From NCBI GenBank assembly GCA_947846985.1, contig CANTUZ010000007.1, positions 26,392,355 to 26,456,354 on the forward strand: a stretch of 64,000 nucleotides of DNA. Direction: 5' to 3'. The notes beneath the pieces are model-generated. The model had not been told where the DNA came from and did no database searches. It saw only the letters and a list, made by a program, of their open reading frames with translations. Positions 13,901 through 25,796 of this stretch are shown here, in pieces. Every line of letters begins with the position of its first letter. The stretch's first letter is position 1. Source of the DNA: Fratercula arctica. Taxonomy: Eukaryota; Chordata; Aves; Charadriiformes; Alcidae. The position numbers and the translations under genes are program-made.

Positions 13901-15008
13901 AAGAATTTCTTCCTGATATCTCATCTAGCCTGATTAAATTTTACCACTCTGATGGTGCACATCTGGCCACCTCACCCCCTACAGAAACACTTTGTTGGTG
14001 GCAGATGGAGCGGGTGGAAAGGTTGGCTCCTGCCTTTGGTGACCGTGTGCTGCTGTCTAATGGTGTTCCCTGTGGACTGGTGCTGCTCCGTGGCTTTGCG
14101 CAGGTCCACAGAGATTCAAGCATGGAAAAGGGTCTTTATCATGGCTGGTGGTGATGGCAGTGGGACCTACTGAGTAGGACACCATGGCAAATCCAGGAAT
14201 CAGAATGGAGTTACACATCTTAGCATTACACCAGGCTGCCTTCTGCCCAGATGTAAAACAAGACGCTTAATGTGGAGTGAAAAACCCAGCTAAGCAGAGT
14301 GAAAGACCCTTCACAGCTTGCTGGTGTCCCTGCCAGACTGCTCCAGGGACCAAGGGTGGCAGTTAGAGCCATTGCAGCTCCCACTCTGCAGTCAGAGCTG
14401 GGGCCACGCGTGGGCAAGTTACTCACTGCCCGTGCAGCTCTGCAGTCAGTAGTACTCAGGGAGGTTGCCTCTGTCAGCAAAACCTTTTGAGTAGGCTGTA
14501 AAGACATAATGAGGTAATTAAAGTAATGAAAAAAAGATGCCCAAACTCTCTGCAGCCTGAGAAAAGGACAATCCTTATGATTTTTATTTTTAGCAGAAAC
14601 TTTGACCCAAAACCTGAAGGTCTGGGGTGTGATATGCCGCCTGGCAGTGAAACCTGCAAGCAACTCATTTCTCAGAGCGTGCTGAACCAAGACCTTTGCA
14701 CTGGACATCCGTACTGATACTGGATGATGTGTACCCTAGACCTGAATTCTGTGTTGATTCCTATTTAGCATGTCTTGAGGACTTTAACTTTTTCCTTGCA
14801 GAATTAAACTCATCTTCTCTTTACTGGCAGCGTGGGTGGTCTCAGAATTCAGTTGCAAAAGCAGCAGAAACTAGAAATAGAGGAAACTTAATTTTTTTAA
14901 TCATTATTCGGGGAAGTACCCGAATGAGGTCATATTGCAGCTTTTTCTTTGAAAGTGACACTTTATGTCCCTTCTTTAACCCTCTCTCCTAATGCTTTTC
15001 TCTTACAG
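10984..15008 (+). other. ADGRG4: ADGRG4 intron 1
   Basis: Contains a CR1 copy at 13.7 kb and a possible LTR fragment ending near 12.95 kb (CAATAAAGG in an A/T-rich context). I see no coding exon. Confidence 0.6.
13700..13930 (-). repeat. CR1 LINE 3' fragment in ADGRG4 intron 1
   Basis: Begins GGAATCATGGAATCATAGAA, then GGTTTAGGTTGGAAGGGACC; a reverse-orientation CR1 3' end truncated near 13930. Confidence 0.9.
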
Positions 15009-15626
15009 AAACACGTTCTCTGCATGGAGAAAGACTGGATTTACTGGGAAGGAATGACAAGTATGTGTCCCTGATCAACCACAGCATCCCTCAGCTATGT
15101 CAGTTCACGGTGTGCGTTGACCTAAACCGGACGGCCAACGTCAGCTCTTGGGCAGCGTTTTCCTATGACACTAACAACACCTCCACTGACATAAATGACA
15201 TAGAGCTCGGACTCTCAGGAAAAAACAGGCGGTTAAGACTGTATCTTTTTGGCACCAGACGAGACATTAAGATCAATCTGGCCCTTTTTGTGTGGTACAG
15301 CGTGTGCTGCTTGTGGGACACCGGGAAACAACTGCTGGAGGTCTACTGCAATGGTGAGCTTGCGCATTCTGAAACCATTGGCAGCACCGAGTGCCTGAAA
15401 CCCAACAGGAGCCTGGTGCTGGGCCACCTGCACAAAAGGAAGGATGGCTTCATTGTGCGGATAAGCAACAGCTTCATTGGCAGCTTGTACTACTTCCAAA
15501 TGTGGGACCGTGTGATGGTTCGGGAAGAACGGCTGGACTGCGCCATGGGCAATACTGTCAGCTGGAAGGAAGGGTACTGGAACTTCAGCAGCATCCTTCC
15601 CATTGTGGACCGTCACCTGCACTGTG
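15009..15626 (+). CDS. ADGRG4: ADGRG4 exon 2: pentraxin/LamG-like domain
   Basis: One 618-nt exon encodes about 206 residues with pentraxin-fold hallmarks: [10 protein letters not shown] near the start, the core [11 protein letters not shown], then [12 protein letters not shown] and [13 protein letters not shown] near the end. The classical pentraxin signature His-x-Cys-x-Ser/Thr-Trp appears here as Ser-Val-Cys-Cys-Leu-Trp, so it is degenerate. A pentraxin-like domain at the N-terminus is characteristic of ADGRG4 and ADGRG6. The acceptor is CTTACAG before 15009 and the donor is GTGAGT at 15627. The frame is open throughout. Confidence 0.9.
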
Positions 15627-18600
15627 GTGAGTCTCTGCAATATTTTCTCTTCTGGGGGCTTGTGTCCAGCTTAGGACAACTGGGATTGTCTAATAGTCAC
15701 CGTAAGACATTCTAATAGATTGTCCAAGTCACTGCTGCTGTGGCTGAGACTAGGAGTGGAGAGAGCTGTAGCCATGTGTATGACATTGGCTGCTCACCCA
15801 CACACAACACAGGCTCTTCTTGAAGCAGGCACAGAGGTCGCAGATGAGAGAAAGCTTGGCAGGGGCAGGCTCTGCCACCAAAGTCCCCTGGAGGCTGCTG
15901 GCAGGTGGCATCTTTGAGATGAACCGTCTAGTGGTTCGTCCTTCTGCTGGGGCACCAACCTGCTACTCAGCTGGCCTGGCACTGAGCAGGGTAGGCTGGA
16001 CACAGAAGTTTTCTGCCAACACGTTTAACAATATTTAGCTAGAGCCATTAGTTAGATGATGGTAACCACTTTTCCACAAGACTCCTGGCTGTTGTGTGCC
16101 CTAGATGGATGTTGCTTCACTGAAAAACACTCTTTAGCAGTGTTTTTTGTTATCTCATTGTTCCATCTTCATGTCTGTATGTACTACGTGGTATTTAAAC
16201 TGCACAGTATTAAAACAGGACCGTGACTGACTAATTGACTGATTGATTAACTAATTTCCATAAAACTAATGACATGCCAGGATATTTAGGTGCTCCACAA
16301 CAGTAGTGAATGCATCTTTACTAATCCTCTCTCAGATGATGGCTTCACAGGGAAAGCAGAGGCACAGTCTGAGGTAATTGGTGATTTTTGGTGTCCAGTT
16401 TGAGATTCCAAGGAGTGTCCCATCAGACAGCACATCTCCATCGAGTGCAGCACCCGCTGCCTTCACTGCAGTCGCCACTGCACTTTCCCACCTCCCACTC
16501 CAGGTTTCATCAAACTGGGGGCCAAGGTATCGAGAAGAGCATCAGGAAATCACCGACTGCTGCTGAAACCTGTGCTTGGAGGGATTTCCCCCACCTCCCT
16601 CACTGCACACCCCCTCGCTCCGCATCGACCAATGCAGGCACTAATAACAATTGCTGGAAATTACAACCTTCCCATCTGTCTCTTGGCTCCCTGCCCCACT
16701 GCCTTTGCCCAGGCAGGCCTCTTTCTGCACTGCCTGTTGCCAGAGCTGTCTCCTCACTCCCAACCCTGACTGGGAGGAGGGACATGATCTGATGAGGAAG
16801 GAGGAGGAAGGCTCATTTTCCCTTTTCCAATTAACACCTTTGGCCCTGGCCCCATTCGCTGTGTGGGAAAGGTGTATGCTTGGCTCGGCAAGGACTTGTG
16901 AGAAGCTTAGTCATGTTTGCTGATGAAAAGTTTAGCACCTAAAATCAAAGTCACCACTCAGTGTTCCTGGACTTTGATTTTTTTCAAAAACAATAATCTG
17001 GATGAATCTGAGCAGCTTTTAATGAGACAAAGCACATCAGAGAGAGGCTTTCAATGGTCAAAGCATTTTTTCCCTCTAAAGCAGTCCCCAGGAACCAGGT
17101 GATTTCCCCTAGCTGGGATTCTCCAGTGCAGCCTGAATTGGACATTCCATCTGGAAAATGTTGGCCCAAATATTCAAGGGTTATCAGCAAGAAGAAACAT
17201 CAGCGTGACTCACCAGTGATGACCTACACCAACAGGCACCCAGGTCAGACTTGCCTGTGGTGCTGTAAGCCACTGGATCCACGCTGGGAGAAGGGTTATT
17301 GGAGTCTAATATTTTCCCAAGAGCAATAGCTAAGATGACTGTTGTGAAGTCCTAGTTATAGAGATGTTCATAAAATTTAACGATGTTTGAGAATGTCATG
17401 TGTCAGATCTTGGCAAGACCTTTGTTTCCACTATAAATCTTCTCCTTACTTCAATTAACTGAAATTCATGAACTAGCTGTCGCACAGAGACATACTGATG
17501 ATCCACTAGGTAGGAATAACAGCGAGTGGTGTAAATACATACTGAGATTTATGTCCGTCTGTCAGAAAGGGGAAGCTGCACCGGGCTGTAGTTTGTACGG
17601 ATTGTCTATATGTGGTCATACATATCGAGTCTAAGTGAGAACATAAGGAGCATACAGAATACGTATATAAGAGAATTTAGGCAAAGCGAGTGAAACTTCT
17701 CATATGAGTGTAGCGGAAGCAGCCTTAAGAAAGAGTGCTGACTTTTTATAAGTGATATAATTATCATAGCAATTGCACTGGCTTTGCTTGATAGCAGGAG
17801 TGAAGTTATTGTTCTGCCTTTGCTTTTTTCCCAGAGTTCTTGAAGATGATCCTTTACTTTTCCAGCTCAGCTGGGCCTTTGCTAAAAGTGCACAAGTAAA
17901 AGCGTGTGTTCTCATCCTCTTACTGACTCACAGTCTTCATCTCTTCCTCCCCCTGCCTCACCCACACGCTGATTTCTGATTTTCTTCTTAATTTTAAATA
18001 ATCTGTGAGAGGGATGAATATACAATATCTGAAAATGACTGCTAATAATATAAAGTACATATTTATTACAGCTCTCTTATTGGTTGGTCTAATTTTTGCT
18101 GTTGTTCTATTGGAAACCATGCCTATTTACAGGATGCCAAATAAGCCATTTATTAAATTATCAAACCAAAATCCATGACTAGGGCTTTAAAAACGTCAGT
18201 GGTACAGTATTTTTCTAGCTTCAGATCTCATCTGTCACCACTCCTTAGCCCTCACTTCGTGAATGGAATTACATGCATGTTAATTAAAGCAAATGAAGTT
18301 CCAGGATGCAGGTGGCTAGTCCCACACCTGCCGGCTGGTAATGATCCTTGACATGTGAGAATAAACAGATTTCTTTTTTCTTCAGGTGATAATGAGAAAG
18401 AGAAAGAGAAAAAAATAAATTAGAATCTGTGAAGTTGTAATTATACCTCATTTGTCAGGAGATGAGAATGGCATTGTGAGTTACGTTCCTGATGGGAATG
18501 GGTTTGGGTTTTGTTTGGCCATTTCTCTATTTTATTTTATTTTTTCCCTAGCAGATTTTTGTGACTCATGCTGGCTGACACTGGGTGATATCATACATCA

Positions 18601-19043
18601 CCCCCGAGGCAAGGGTTTTTTAAACGTTACATCGATAACAACAGGAACAGAGTGGAGCCTGTAATCACCCAGGGATATACAGATTCCCCCTATCTGGAGA
18701 GGATCTGCAGCAGGGGGACAAGTTAAACCCCAGGTGTACAAACCGTTGGGCTTATGGCTTGATAAATCATAGCCTAATATCATGGCTGTATTTCCATCAG
18801 AAAAGAAAAAAGAATTTATTGCAGTGGTAGGGCATGTCTGCACAGCATTGGTCCTTCTGCGTTCTCATCACACTTCCTATACGACAGCTGGTATTGGAAA
18901 AGCTTATAACAAGACACTCGTTTTCCGTCAGCTTGAAACCAGGGACTAATGAGTTGTGGAATCACACTGGGGCTCAGAGAAGGCACCTTTGCAGCTTCAA
19001 GCCACAGGAAGGCATGCAGGTTTCCACTCGGAGTTTAAACTGT

Positions 19044-19253
19044 GGGATTGTTTGCTGCGAGGGTGGTGAGCCCCTGGCCCAGGTTGCCCAGAGAAGCTGT
19101 GGCTGCCCCATCCCTGGAGGTGTTCAAGGCCAGGCTGGATGGGGCTTGGAGCAGCCTGGTCTGGTGGGAGGTGTCGCTGCCCAGGGCAGGGGGTGGCACT
19201 GGATGGGCTTTAAGGTCCCTTCCAACTCCAACCATTCTATGATTCTATGATTC
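19044..19253 (+). repeat. CR1 LINE 3' fragment in ADGRG4 intron 2
   Basis: Sense CR1 3' end from GAGGGTGGTGAGCCCCTGGC to CCATTCTATGATTCTATGAT. Confidence 0.92.
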
Positions 19254-20099
19254 AAGTCACTGGGGCTGCTGGAGCGTCCGCCTCTCCCCAGCACTCTGGG
19301 TTTTGCTCTCTGTATTCCCAGGGCAGAAGGGTTGGGAGGATGCAGAGGGCTTGGTGTGCACGGGTGCTGGAGGAACAATTGCAGCCCCTTAATCTCAGCT
19401 CCTTGCGTTTTCTTTAGAGGAGTTGTTTCTCTTTGTATCTAGGAGTTTACTTTTAATTTCATAGATAACTTCTGGTTTCTTGTTTTCCTCTTGTGTATGT
19501 AAAACCATGTTAGTGGCTATTGGTAGGAGGTCTGTATACTGAGTATCTAGGTCTGTCTTGCAGCTGGATGATCTAAGCCTGCGGATTTTTTCCAAATAAA
19601 GAATAGCAAATAGGCGTTATGTCAGGTCACGTTTCTGACCTACTGCAGGCAACGGATTTGAAATGGCAATGTGGCAGCTTGCTCCTGGACTTGCTGGTGT
19701 TTTAGCGGGAGAGTAAAGCAGAGTAATTAGTCCTCTTATTTCCAAACAGTTTAGTGCTATCTCAGCAGCAAAAGGCCGGAGCAAAGAGGAGACATGTCCA
19801 GATGAAAAGCTAAGACTCATCAAGCACCATGGGACAAGCAGGCTTGCTGTTTTGCCAGCTTTCTGTGCCCCCTGGGAGGACGAAGAGCTCTGCAACAGCA
19901 GGTTGCTGGATGGTTTGATCTTTGGAACAGCCCGCGCATCTTTCCCGCTCCCCATCCCGTTGCCTGCAGGGGCAGAGGAGCCTCCTGGCTCTGCTCTCTC
20001 CGCCAGCTCTGAGCCTCTGCTCATGATACCACTGGGGCTGAAACCCCTGGTTCTGAGTTTAGCCAACTTGGCAGGAAAGTGAAAATTCTTCGTGTCCTA

Positions 20100-20470
20100 A
20101 GCTGAACTACCTTCATGATAATACTAAACATCACGCCCATAGGTCAAGACAACCCTTGCCCAGGTGAAGACCCCTCCCTTGAGCATGTGTGGTAGCTATA
20201 ACTTGATGGTGTAATCGTATGTAAATTACAAACCAATCACATATAGGTAGGAGGTACTAGTATTATAATGATGTTGTAAAATGTGTATAAAAATTGCGTG
20301 GAGAGTTCTGATGGGTGTGCATGATAGGAGGAGAAAATCCCCATGCACCCAGTGCTGCAAACAAGCTAATGTTGGCTTTCTAAACTACAAACCTGGTTTA
20401 GAGAGTGATAGTTTCATTATGGATTTTGGTGACATGAGGAGCATTTGGAGGCTGAAGGTCTGAGCCAAAG
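20100..20470 (+). mobile_element. LTR-like remnant of an avian endogenous retrovirus
   Basis: Contains a TATA box (GTGTATAAAAATTGCG near 20282), then about 55 nt on CACCCAGTGCTGCAAACAAG, GGCTTTCTAAACTACAAACC and ATTTTGGTGACATGAGGAG. The order TATA, degraded AATAAA-like site and a TTTGGTGACA boundary resembles avian retroviral R-U5/leader sequence. Edges and family are uncertain; no retroviral gene is present. Confidence 0.45.
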
Positions 20471-21806
20471 ATCGAAGGGTCTGAGCTTGGTCTGCAAGAG
20501 CCAACCTTGGAGAGACAACTCGGAGCTGAACTTCCATAGCTTTATTGTCATCTTATTTGTCCATGAAGTTAGAAATTGCTCCAGTTTGACTTTGTGATGA
20601 GCACACAGCTTGTGGCTTAAGTCAAAGGGTAAAATTACTTGTTCGTCTAAGAAGCAGAAGCTTGTGTACTGTAGTGCGCCTGTTCAGAGGGGCTTTTGAC
20701 TTCAGCTGTCCTTTCAACTTCCCAAAATAATTTGAAGCTATTTAGGATAAAAATAGGAGGCTTCAACTCGTTAACAGCCCCTGTTTCTGTTGTTGTCCAT
20801 GGATGTGTTGCCATTGATTTGAATGGGTCAGAGACAGGCTGTTATACTTTAAGCGTGGGTGATTCTCCTTACCTCCAACTGTGGCAGAGATGACGTTTTG
20901 TGAAGTAGAGCCTTATCCTACTTATTTCCGACCACACTGCTTATTCATAGACATTTGGCTTTGTATTCCTATGTTAAGTTTATTTCTCTTAGTCAGAGCT
21001 AGAATGTCAGGTCTCTGACAGTCACGAGAGCGAAGAAAAAAAATACAAATTACCAGCATAGCAAGGAAACAGTACTTCTAGAGCAAAATGTTGTGATCCT
21101 GCTTTTCTTTCATCACTGAGGCCTGTAATGTCATATGGTGATTCGGTTCACTGCAATTTTCTGTATTACATGTGACAAGCATCACCCGTTTTGTCCCTGT
21201 CTGCCTGGTGATGTGGCAGATTGCATGTGAAATGCAAAAATCCTATCTGGCTTGACAAGGTGATTCACTTCAAGGAAAATTAGCTACCAATGAATTCTCG
21301 GAATTCTTTACTTTGAAAACAACAGGCAGGATGGCCGACATTTATAATGGGAATCCTAATGCCAGGTTATCATTAAACCAGAGGCCATGAACATCAATGT
21401 TCATCTCACATTTGTTGCTGCACATTAACCCGTTAGCACTCGGTGTTTGACAAATACCGTTTCCAGAAGGCTGGGACAGGTTACACAAGCAAGAAGGGAA
21501 TGGAGAAATAACTGCTCTTTAACAGAAGCAATGAAAAAAGATAAACTCTGGTCTTTCTTGTGATCTAGACTTTGCAAATCCTGTTTCCTTCCTTGTTATG
21601 CTGTAGTTACCTCTGGAGAAATAAAAAAACCCCCACGTGTAGGTGTATTTCCCCTTTGCCTTCCCCCTCAGAGCTCTGTGAGACAACAGCAGCTCTTTGT
21701 TACAGTGTCCGTCGCTGATGGACTCATACAGCTCTCACACCTGGACCATGCTCTTCCTTACACTTTTGCCACTGTGGATTCTTAGACCTTTTAATCTTCC
21801 TTTCAG

Positions 21807-21890
21807 CAGGGTCCAATGAAGCATCATCAACAAGGGCTCCTACGCTGCCCCCGCTATCTCCAACCAGTAGTACCAATGGTACCATCCCAC
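21807..21890 (+). CDS. ADGRG4: ADGRG4 exon 3: short Ser/Thr/Pro-rich linker
   Basis: About 27 codons rich in Ser, Thr and Pro (TLPPLSPTSSTNGTIP) link the pentraxin and SEA-like parts. The acceptor is a CAGCAG tandem (NAGNAG), so the exon can start at 21807 or 21810, adding or dropping one codon; both keep frame. The donor is GTAAGT at 21891. In the human protein this place is occupied by a Ser/Thr-rich stalk of well over a thousand residues. Confidence 0.75.
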
Positions 21891-22340
21891 GTAAGTGCTG
21901 AACGAAGCCATTTTAAACGCTGACGTGGCCATTGCTGACACTGTTTGACACCATACATGGGACAATTTAAGACTCGGTCACATGTTTCAGCTATTGCTGC
22001 TGAGCAAGATGTTGTATGTCAGCAGATCCTCCTATCTTTTCCTATGCATTCTTGGCAGGCAATAAAAGCCAAGTTAGGGGACCCATGAGTACAAACCACG
22101 ACTTGTTTGTTAAGCTGTGACAGCTTGACCGTGTGTTTGGGCCCTCAGGCTCTTTAATGACATTTCTAGCAACGCAGCAGTAGTCTGGAGTCGGACACTT
22201 GGAGCATGGGATGTCCCAAAGAACCTCAGTGGCCGTGGGAAGGGGAAACATTGAACAGAGGGGTGAGGAGGTGGGAAGGGGCACAGGCACCCTTCTGTGC
22301 AAACTCCAGCCTGCATTTCACTTACGTTCTCTTCTTACAG

Positions 22341-22435
22341 TCAGCTTCTTCAACATTCACATGAACGTCTCTCTTTTCTACAAAACCGAGAGAGCTCCCG
22401 ATTACTACGACGCAAGGAAGCTTCTTGAAAACTGG
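22341..22435 (+). CDS. ADGRG4: ADGRG4 exon 4: start of SEA-like region
   Basis: The exon encodes FFNIHMNVSLFYKTE and then a helix-like DARKLLENW, which resembles the first strand and helix of a SEA module. Acceptor TTCTTACAG and donor GTGAGC are both good, and the phases (1 in, 0 out) fit the neighbours. The SEA assignment rests on pattern and position only. Confidence 0.75.
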
Positions 22436-22762
22436 GTGAGCGGCTTCCTTTTCTCATTCTCACCTATTTCTAGCAAGTATCAGACCATGAGGACAGCTGG
22501 TACAGAATGCAAACTTATGGGACAACACAGAAATGAGTAGCCATGTGACAAGATTGTGGCGTTTCAGAATCATGTTATCCAACACATTTTTAACAGGATA
22601 AAATTAAATTCAGAAGGAAGGGAAAAGCATTGACATTTTGTAAAAATTTTTAGCCATTTTCATCAGGATTTAGAATTTTGATGAGAGTTCTAAATTTACA
22701 AGCAGGTCTGGATAAAGTATCAATAAGTCAAGTTAATAAAAATGTTACTGTTTTCTTTCCAG

Positions 22763-22815
22763 TTTAGTACCATATTTACTGGAGAAGAATTTGCTGTGAC
22801 AAACTTTAAAGTCAG
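22763..22815 (+). CDS. ADGRG4: ADGRG4 exon 5: SEA-like region
   Basis: A 53-nt exon encodes FSTIFTGEEFAVTNFKV plus a split Arg codon. It lies between TTTCTTTCCAG and GTAAGC, entering in phase 0 and leaving in phase 2. It continues the helix and strand pattern of exon 4. Confidence 0.75.
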
Positions 22816-23618
22816 GTAAGCCTCTGGCTGCGTAGTGGTGTCCCCTTGACCCTCTGTCCTGTGAGCGAAATTGCAGCCAGGTTCCAAATACCCATTTCAC
22901 AACTGACCAGTCCGGTGACAAAGGGTGTAAACCAAACCCCCAGATCTGTGCAACTGCCATCACGTGGAACACCCACATTTTGTTTACTGGGCTCATTCAC
23001 CTGAAAATACATCTCCTGTCTAAGGCAAGTAACTGCTGCCGAGACCTCATCTTTGGCCATATAACTTGGCTGCTGCTGAAGACAAAACCTTTGCTGCCTC
23101 TGCAGTGTGTGAGCGTGCATCCTGTGGGCTGATGTAGCTGGTGTGCCATGCTGGCAATGCAAAAAGGGCAGAAATTGGTACTTGTGGGAGTTGGAAAGTA
23201 GGGCAGGTTGCTGGTACCTGCAGAGTTCATTCACATTGGTACCCTTGAAGCCCTGTTGCAGTGACTGCATGTGAGTGCGAAGGAGTTTAGGGGTCATATC
23301 CCTTCGCAGAGTGAGGGTCACAGCCCCCCGAGGGCTGTGTAAGCAGGTACACGCTGGCTCTTGCGTGGCAGTGGCCAATGAAAGGGTATTATAGCTCCAA
23401 ACCCCTGCTCAGAAACAACGGTTTGTTGTACAAGACTCCTCTATTTCACACCTTTTAGCCCAATCCAGCTGTATTCATATCCGAACTGTAAGCAGCTGAG
23501 AGGGATATTTAGCAATTCATAAAAGTACCACTTGTACAGACGTGGAGTTTTAGCACTTTATGCATATTTCGACTTCCTACTTTCTTCTCCGACTTCCACA
23601 GTTACTGCTTGCTTTACA

Positions 23619-23700
23619 AATCACAGAATCACAGAATGGTAGAGTTGGAAGGGACCTCTGGAGATCATCTAGTCCAACCCCCTGCCAGAGCAGCGATGAC
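23619..23700 (-). repeat. CR1 LINE 3' end, short fragment
   Basis: ATCACAGAATCACAGAATGG, then 'AGAGTTGGAAGGGACCTCTG' and 'CATCTAGTCCAACCCCCTGC'; a different CR1 subfamily from the longer copies. Confidence 0.85.
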
Positions 23701-24005
23701 AAATGACAATACAGTAACACACTGCACTGTTTACATGGGGTCAATCCAATTCAGAAAACCCTAAGAGAAGAGTGGGTCCCATTCTGGAAGTAGCGTTTTT
23801 TGTCAGGATGCATATCTGATATAGCACTTGGTCTTGGTGATTTCTGTAGATATACCTGTGCTGAATTTAAGATGACTTCTCTGCTGCAAGGTCTGGCTCA
23901 TTGTGGTCTCAAGATGGTATTTTTTTTTTAGGTGATAACAGAATGGGACATGTGATATTTATATGCTTACTATGAAATAATTATTCTATTCTCTTTTGCT
24001 TGCAG

Positions 24006-24045
24006 GGGTAATTATCCGCAAAGCAGTGTCTATAAGATGATTCAT
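24006..24045 (+). CDS. ADGRG4: ADGRG4 exon 6: 40-nt exon of SEA-like region
   Basis: A very short exon encodes GNYPQSSVYKMIH after completing the split Arg. The acceptor is TGCTTGCAG and the donor is GTATGT. Frame and phase (2 in, 0 out) match the flanking exons. Confidence 0.7.
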
Positions 24046-24384
24046 GTATGTAGTGTGTTATTTTCTTATCTCTGCATAGAGGATATAGTAATTGCATGGT
24101 CTAAATGCTGATACTGTTGTGTTTTGCTGAAATTATTAAATATTGAATATATAAATAAATATTAAATATTAAATAGGTGTATATAGATTTGCTCTGCTCT
24201 CTGCACAAGGCAGCATGTTCTGTTTTATCTAAATGTACCTCTAGAAGTACTGTCAAACAAAGGCTATGCTAGAGAATCAGGTCCTAATATAATTTAAAGT
24301 AATAGGCTCTATTTTAATGACGACACTGAGTTTCTGCTGTTTGCTTTCCTTAAGATACAACTTGCAACAGTTGATTTTAACCAG

Positions 24385-24446
24385 CTTCTAACTTTTTGTG
24401 TCCTTCTATGCGATCTGATGATGAAGATAAAGCAGATGTCACAAAG
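24385..24446 (+). CDS. ADGRG4: ADGRG4 exon 7: SEA-like region
   Basis: Using the acceptor TTTTAACCAG (ending at 24384) the exon reads LLTFCVLLCDLMMKIKQMSQ and ends phase 2 before GTAAGA. An alternative acceptor at 24370 gives a stop in the required phase. This is the least certain acceptor of the set. Confidence 0.6.
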
Positions 24447-25647
24447 GTAAGACCCATGGCTATCAGCTGGGTTTCCATAATTCGTCTTGATTTCATTTTT
24501 AGGGTGAGGAGGAATTGTACCCCTCCTCGGTTGTTTTAGTTTCAGAGTGACTGTGGAACCTTTAGTTGTCTAAAGCCCAAAAGCACATGTGGAGTGAGAA
24601 CCACAGTAATGCTTGACCTGGGGAATTTTCTTTGAACATCCCAGGTTTCCCTTTCATATCCCATATCTTGAGATGCTCAAAGTGCTTCCATGGCCAGCGG
24701 GGAGGTTTGCACTCACTGTAAGAACCGGCTGTTAGCAGTGTCCTTCCCTGGGGCCAGAACAGTGAGCCAACAGTGCCCAAGAAGTCTGCCAGGATGAATC
24801 CTGCACCTCTTCTGCGGGAAATCCTAATTGCCTTCTGAGCTCAGGCCAAAAGAGACAGGAGAGCTGGGTTCCCATCACCTTCAAGGGTTTGCAAATGGTT
24901 TACAAAGGCCGTGCTGAGTGGGGAACAACTGTGTAGAAACTGGAGTGAGCTGGAAACACTTGAAACATCCCAGTCCTAAGGAAATCTCACTTGTCAGCCC
25001 TCAGTTAAAGTAGAGTTCCATTGAGGTGATCCACCCACAACTGAGAGCTGGCTTCTTGCTTCTTTCTGCCACATCTGAAGCCACTCAAAGACTGAGATAC
25101 AGTCTTTCAAACCTAAGGTCAGCAAACATAGTTATCCAGGAGAATAACTGTTTTGAGGAGAAAAAAGCCTGAATCCAGTGGAGCCACTGAAAGCACTTCG
25201 TTAAATCTCAGTTTTCCAGGGAGCCTCGGAGTTTGCTACCTCTGTTTGGACACAGAGGTGCTCAAGTACCTCATAGTTTTATGACTTTAAACATGGTTGA
25301 AAAATGTTTCCATGTGACAGAGATGTTCCTTTGCCAAGATAGTGTGATTAGGAAACCTTCTGAGGTATTTACTCTGAAACTATAAATAGATCCTTGTACC
25401 TGTAGTCCCAATAATTTGTACTTTAGAAAGCATTTCCAGCAATAAGGTACTAGTGTACATAAGAAGCGGTGTTTGGTGACATTTGCCATAGGACTGCACT
25501 TACAGTGAACAAAATGCATACATAAATTATCAAATTCAATATAATTTTCTGAGTTACTCCTTCATTTTGTAGCCACTTATGATTGCGAAGTGTTACCAGT
25601 ATGGTATTATATCTGTATTATATCTGTATTGTGTATTATGTCTGTAG

Positions 25648-25796
25648 CTACATCTGTAAGGCCATTGTAAAGGCCACATCACTTGAAATGCAAGAAGCCC
25701 TGAGTCTCCGGATCAAACAGTTGCTGAATGACACTTACGAAGAGGGACCATTATCCTTATATGTGAAACCTGAAGATGTGGCTGTCAAGCCAATAG
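25648..25796 (+). CDS. ADGRG4: ADGRG4 exon 8: end of SEA-like region
   Basis: The exon encodes YICKAIVKATSLEMQEAL and then LNDTYEEGPLSLYVKPEDV, ending ATAG|GTAATA in phase 1. The amphipathic helix followed by a strand matches the C-terminal half of a SEA-like fold as in other subfamily-G receptors. Confidence 0.75.

Larger units (their letters stand above)
15627..21806 (+). other. ADGRG4: ADGRG4 intron 2
   Basis: The interval where the long mucin-like exon of the mammalian gene would be expected. I see only short open frames, a CR1 copy near 19.1 kb and an LTR-like segment near 20.3 kb. Confidence 0.65.

Noticed and set aside
14226..14708. 160-codon minus-strand open frame in ADGRG4 intron 1
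   Set aside because: No recognisable domain or family, and no supporting signals.
22812..23378. 188-codon minus-strand open frame overlapping ADGRG4 exon 5 and intron 5
   Set aside because: Composition is not protein-like, no family match, and it has no splice or promoter context; probably chance.
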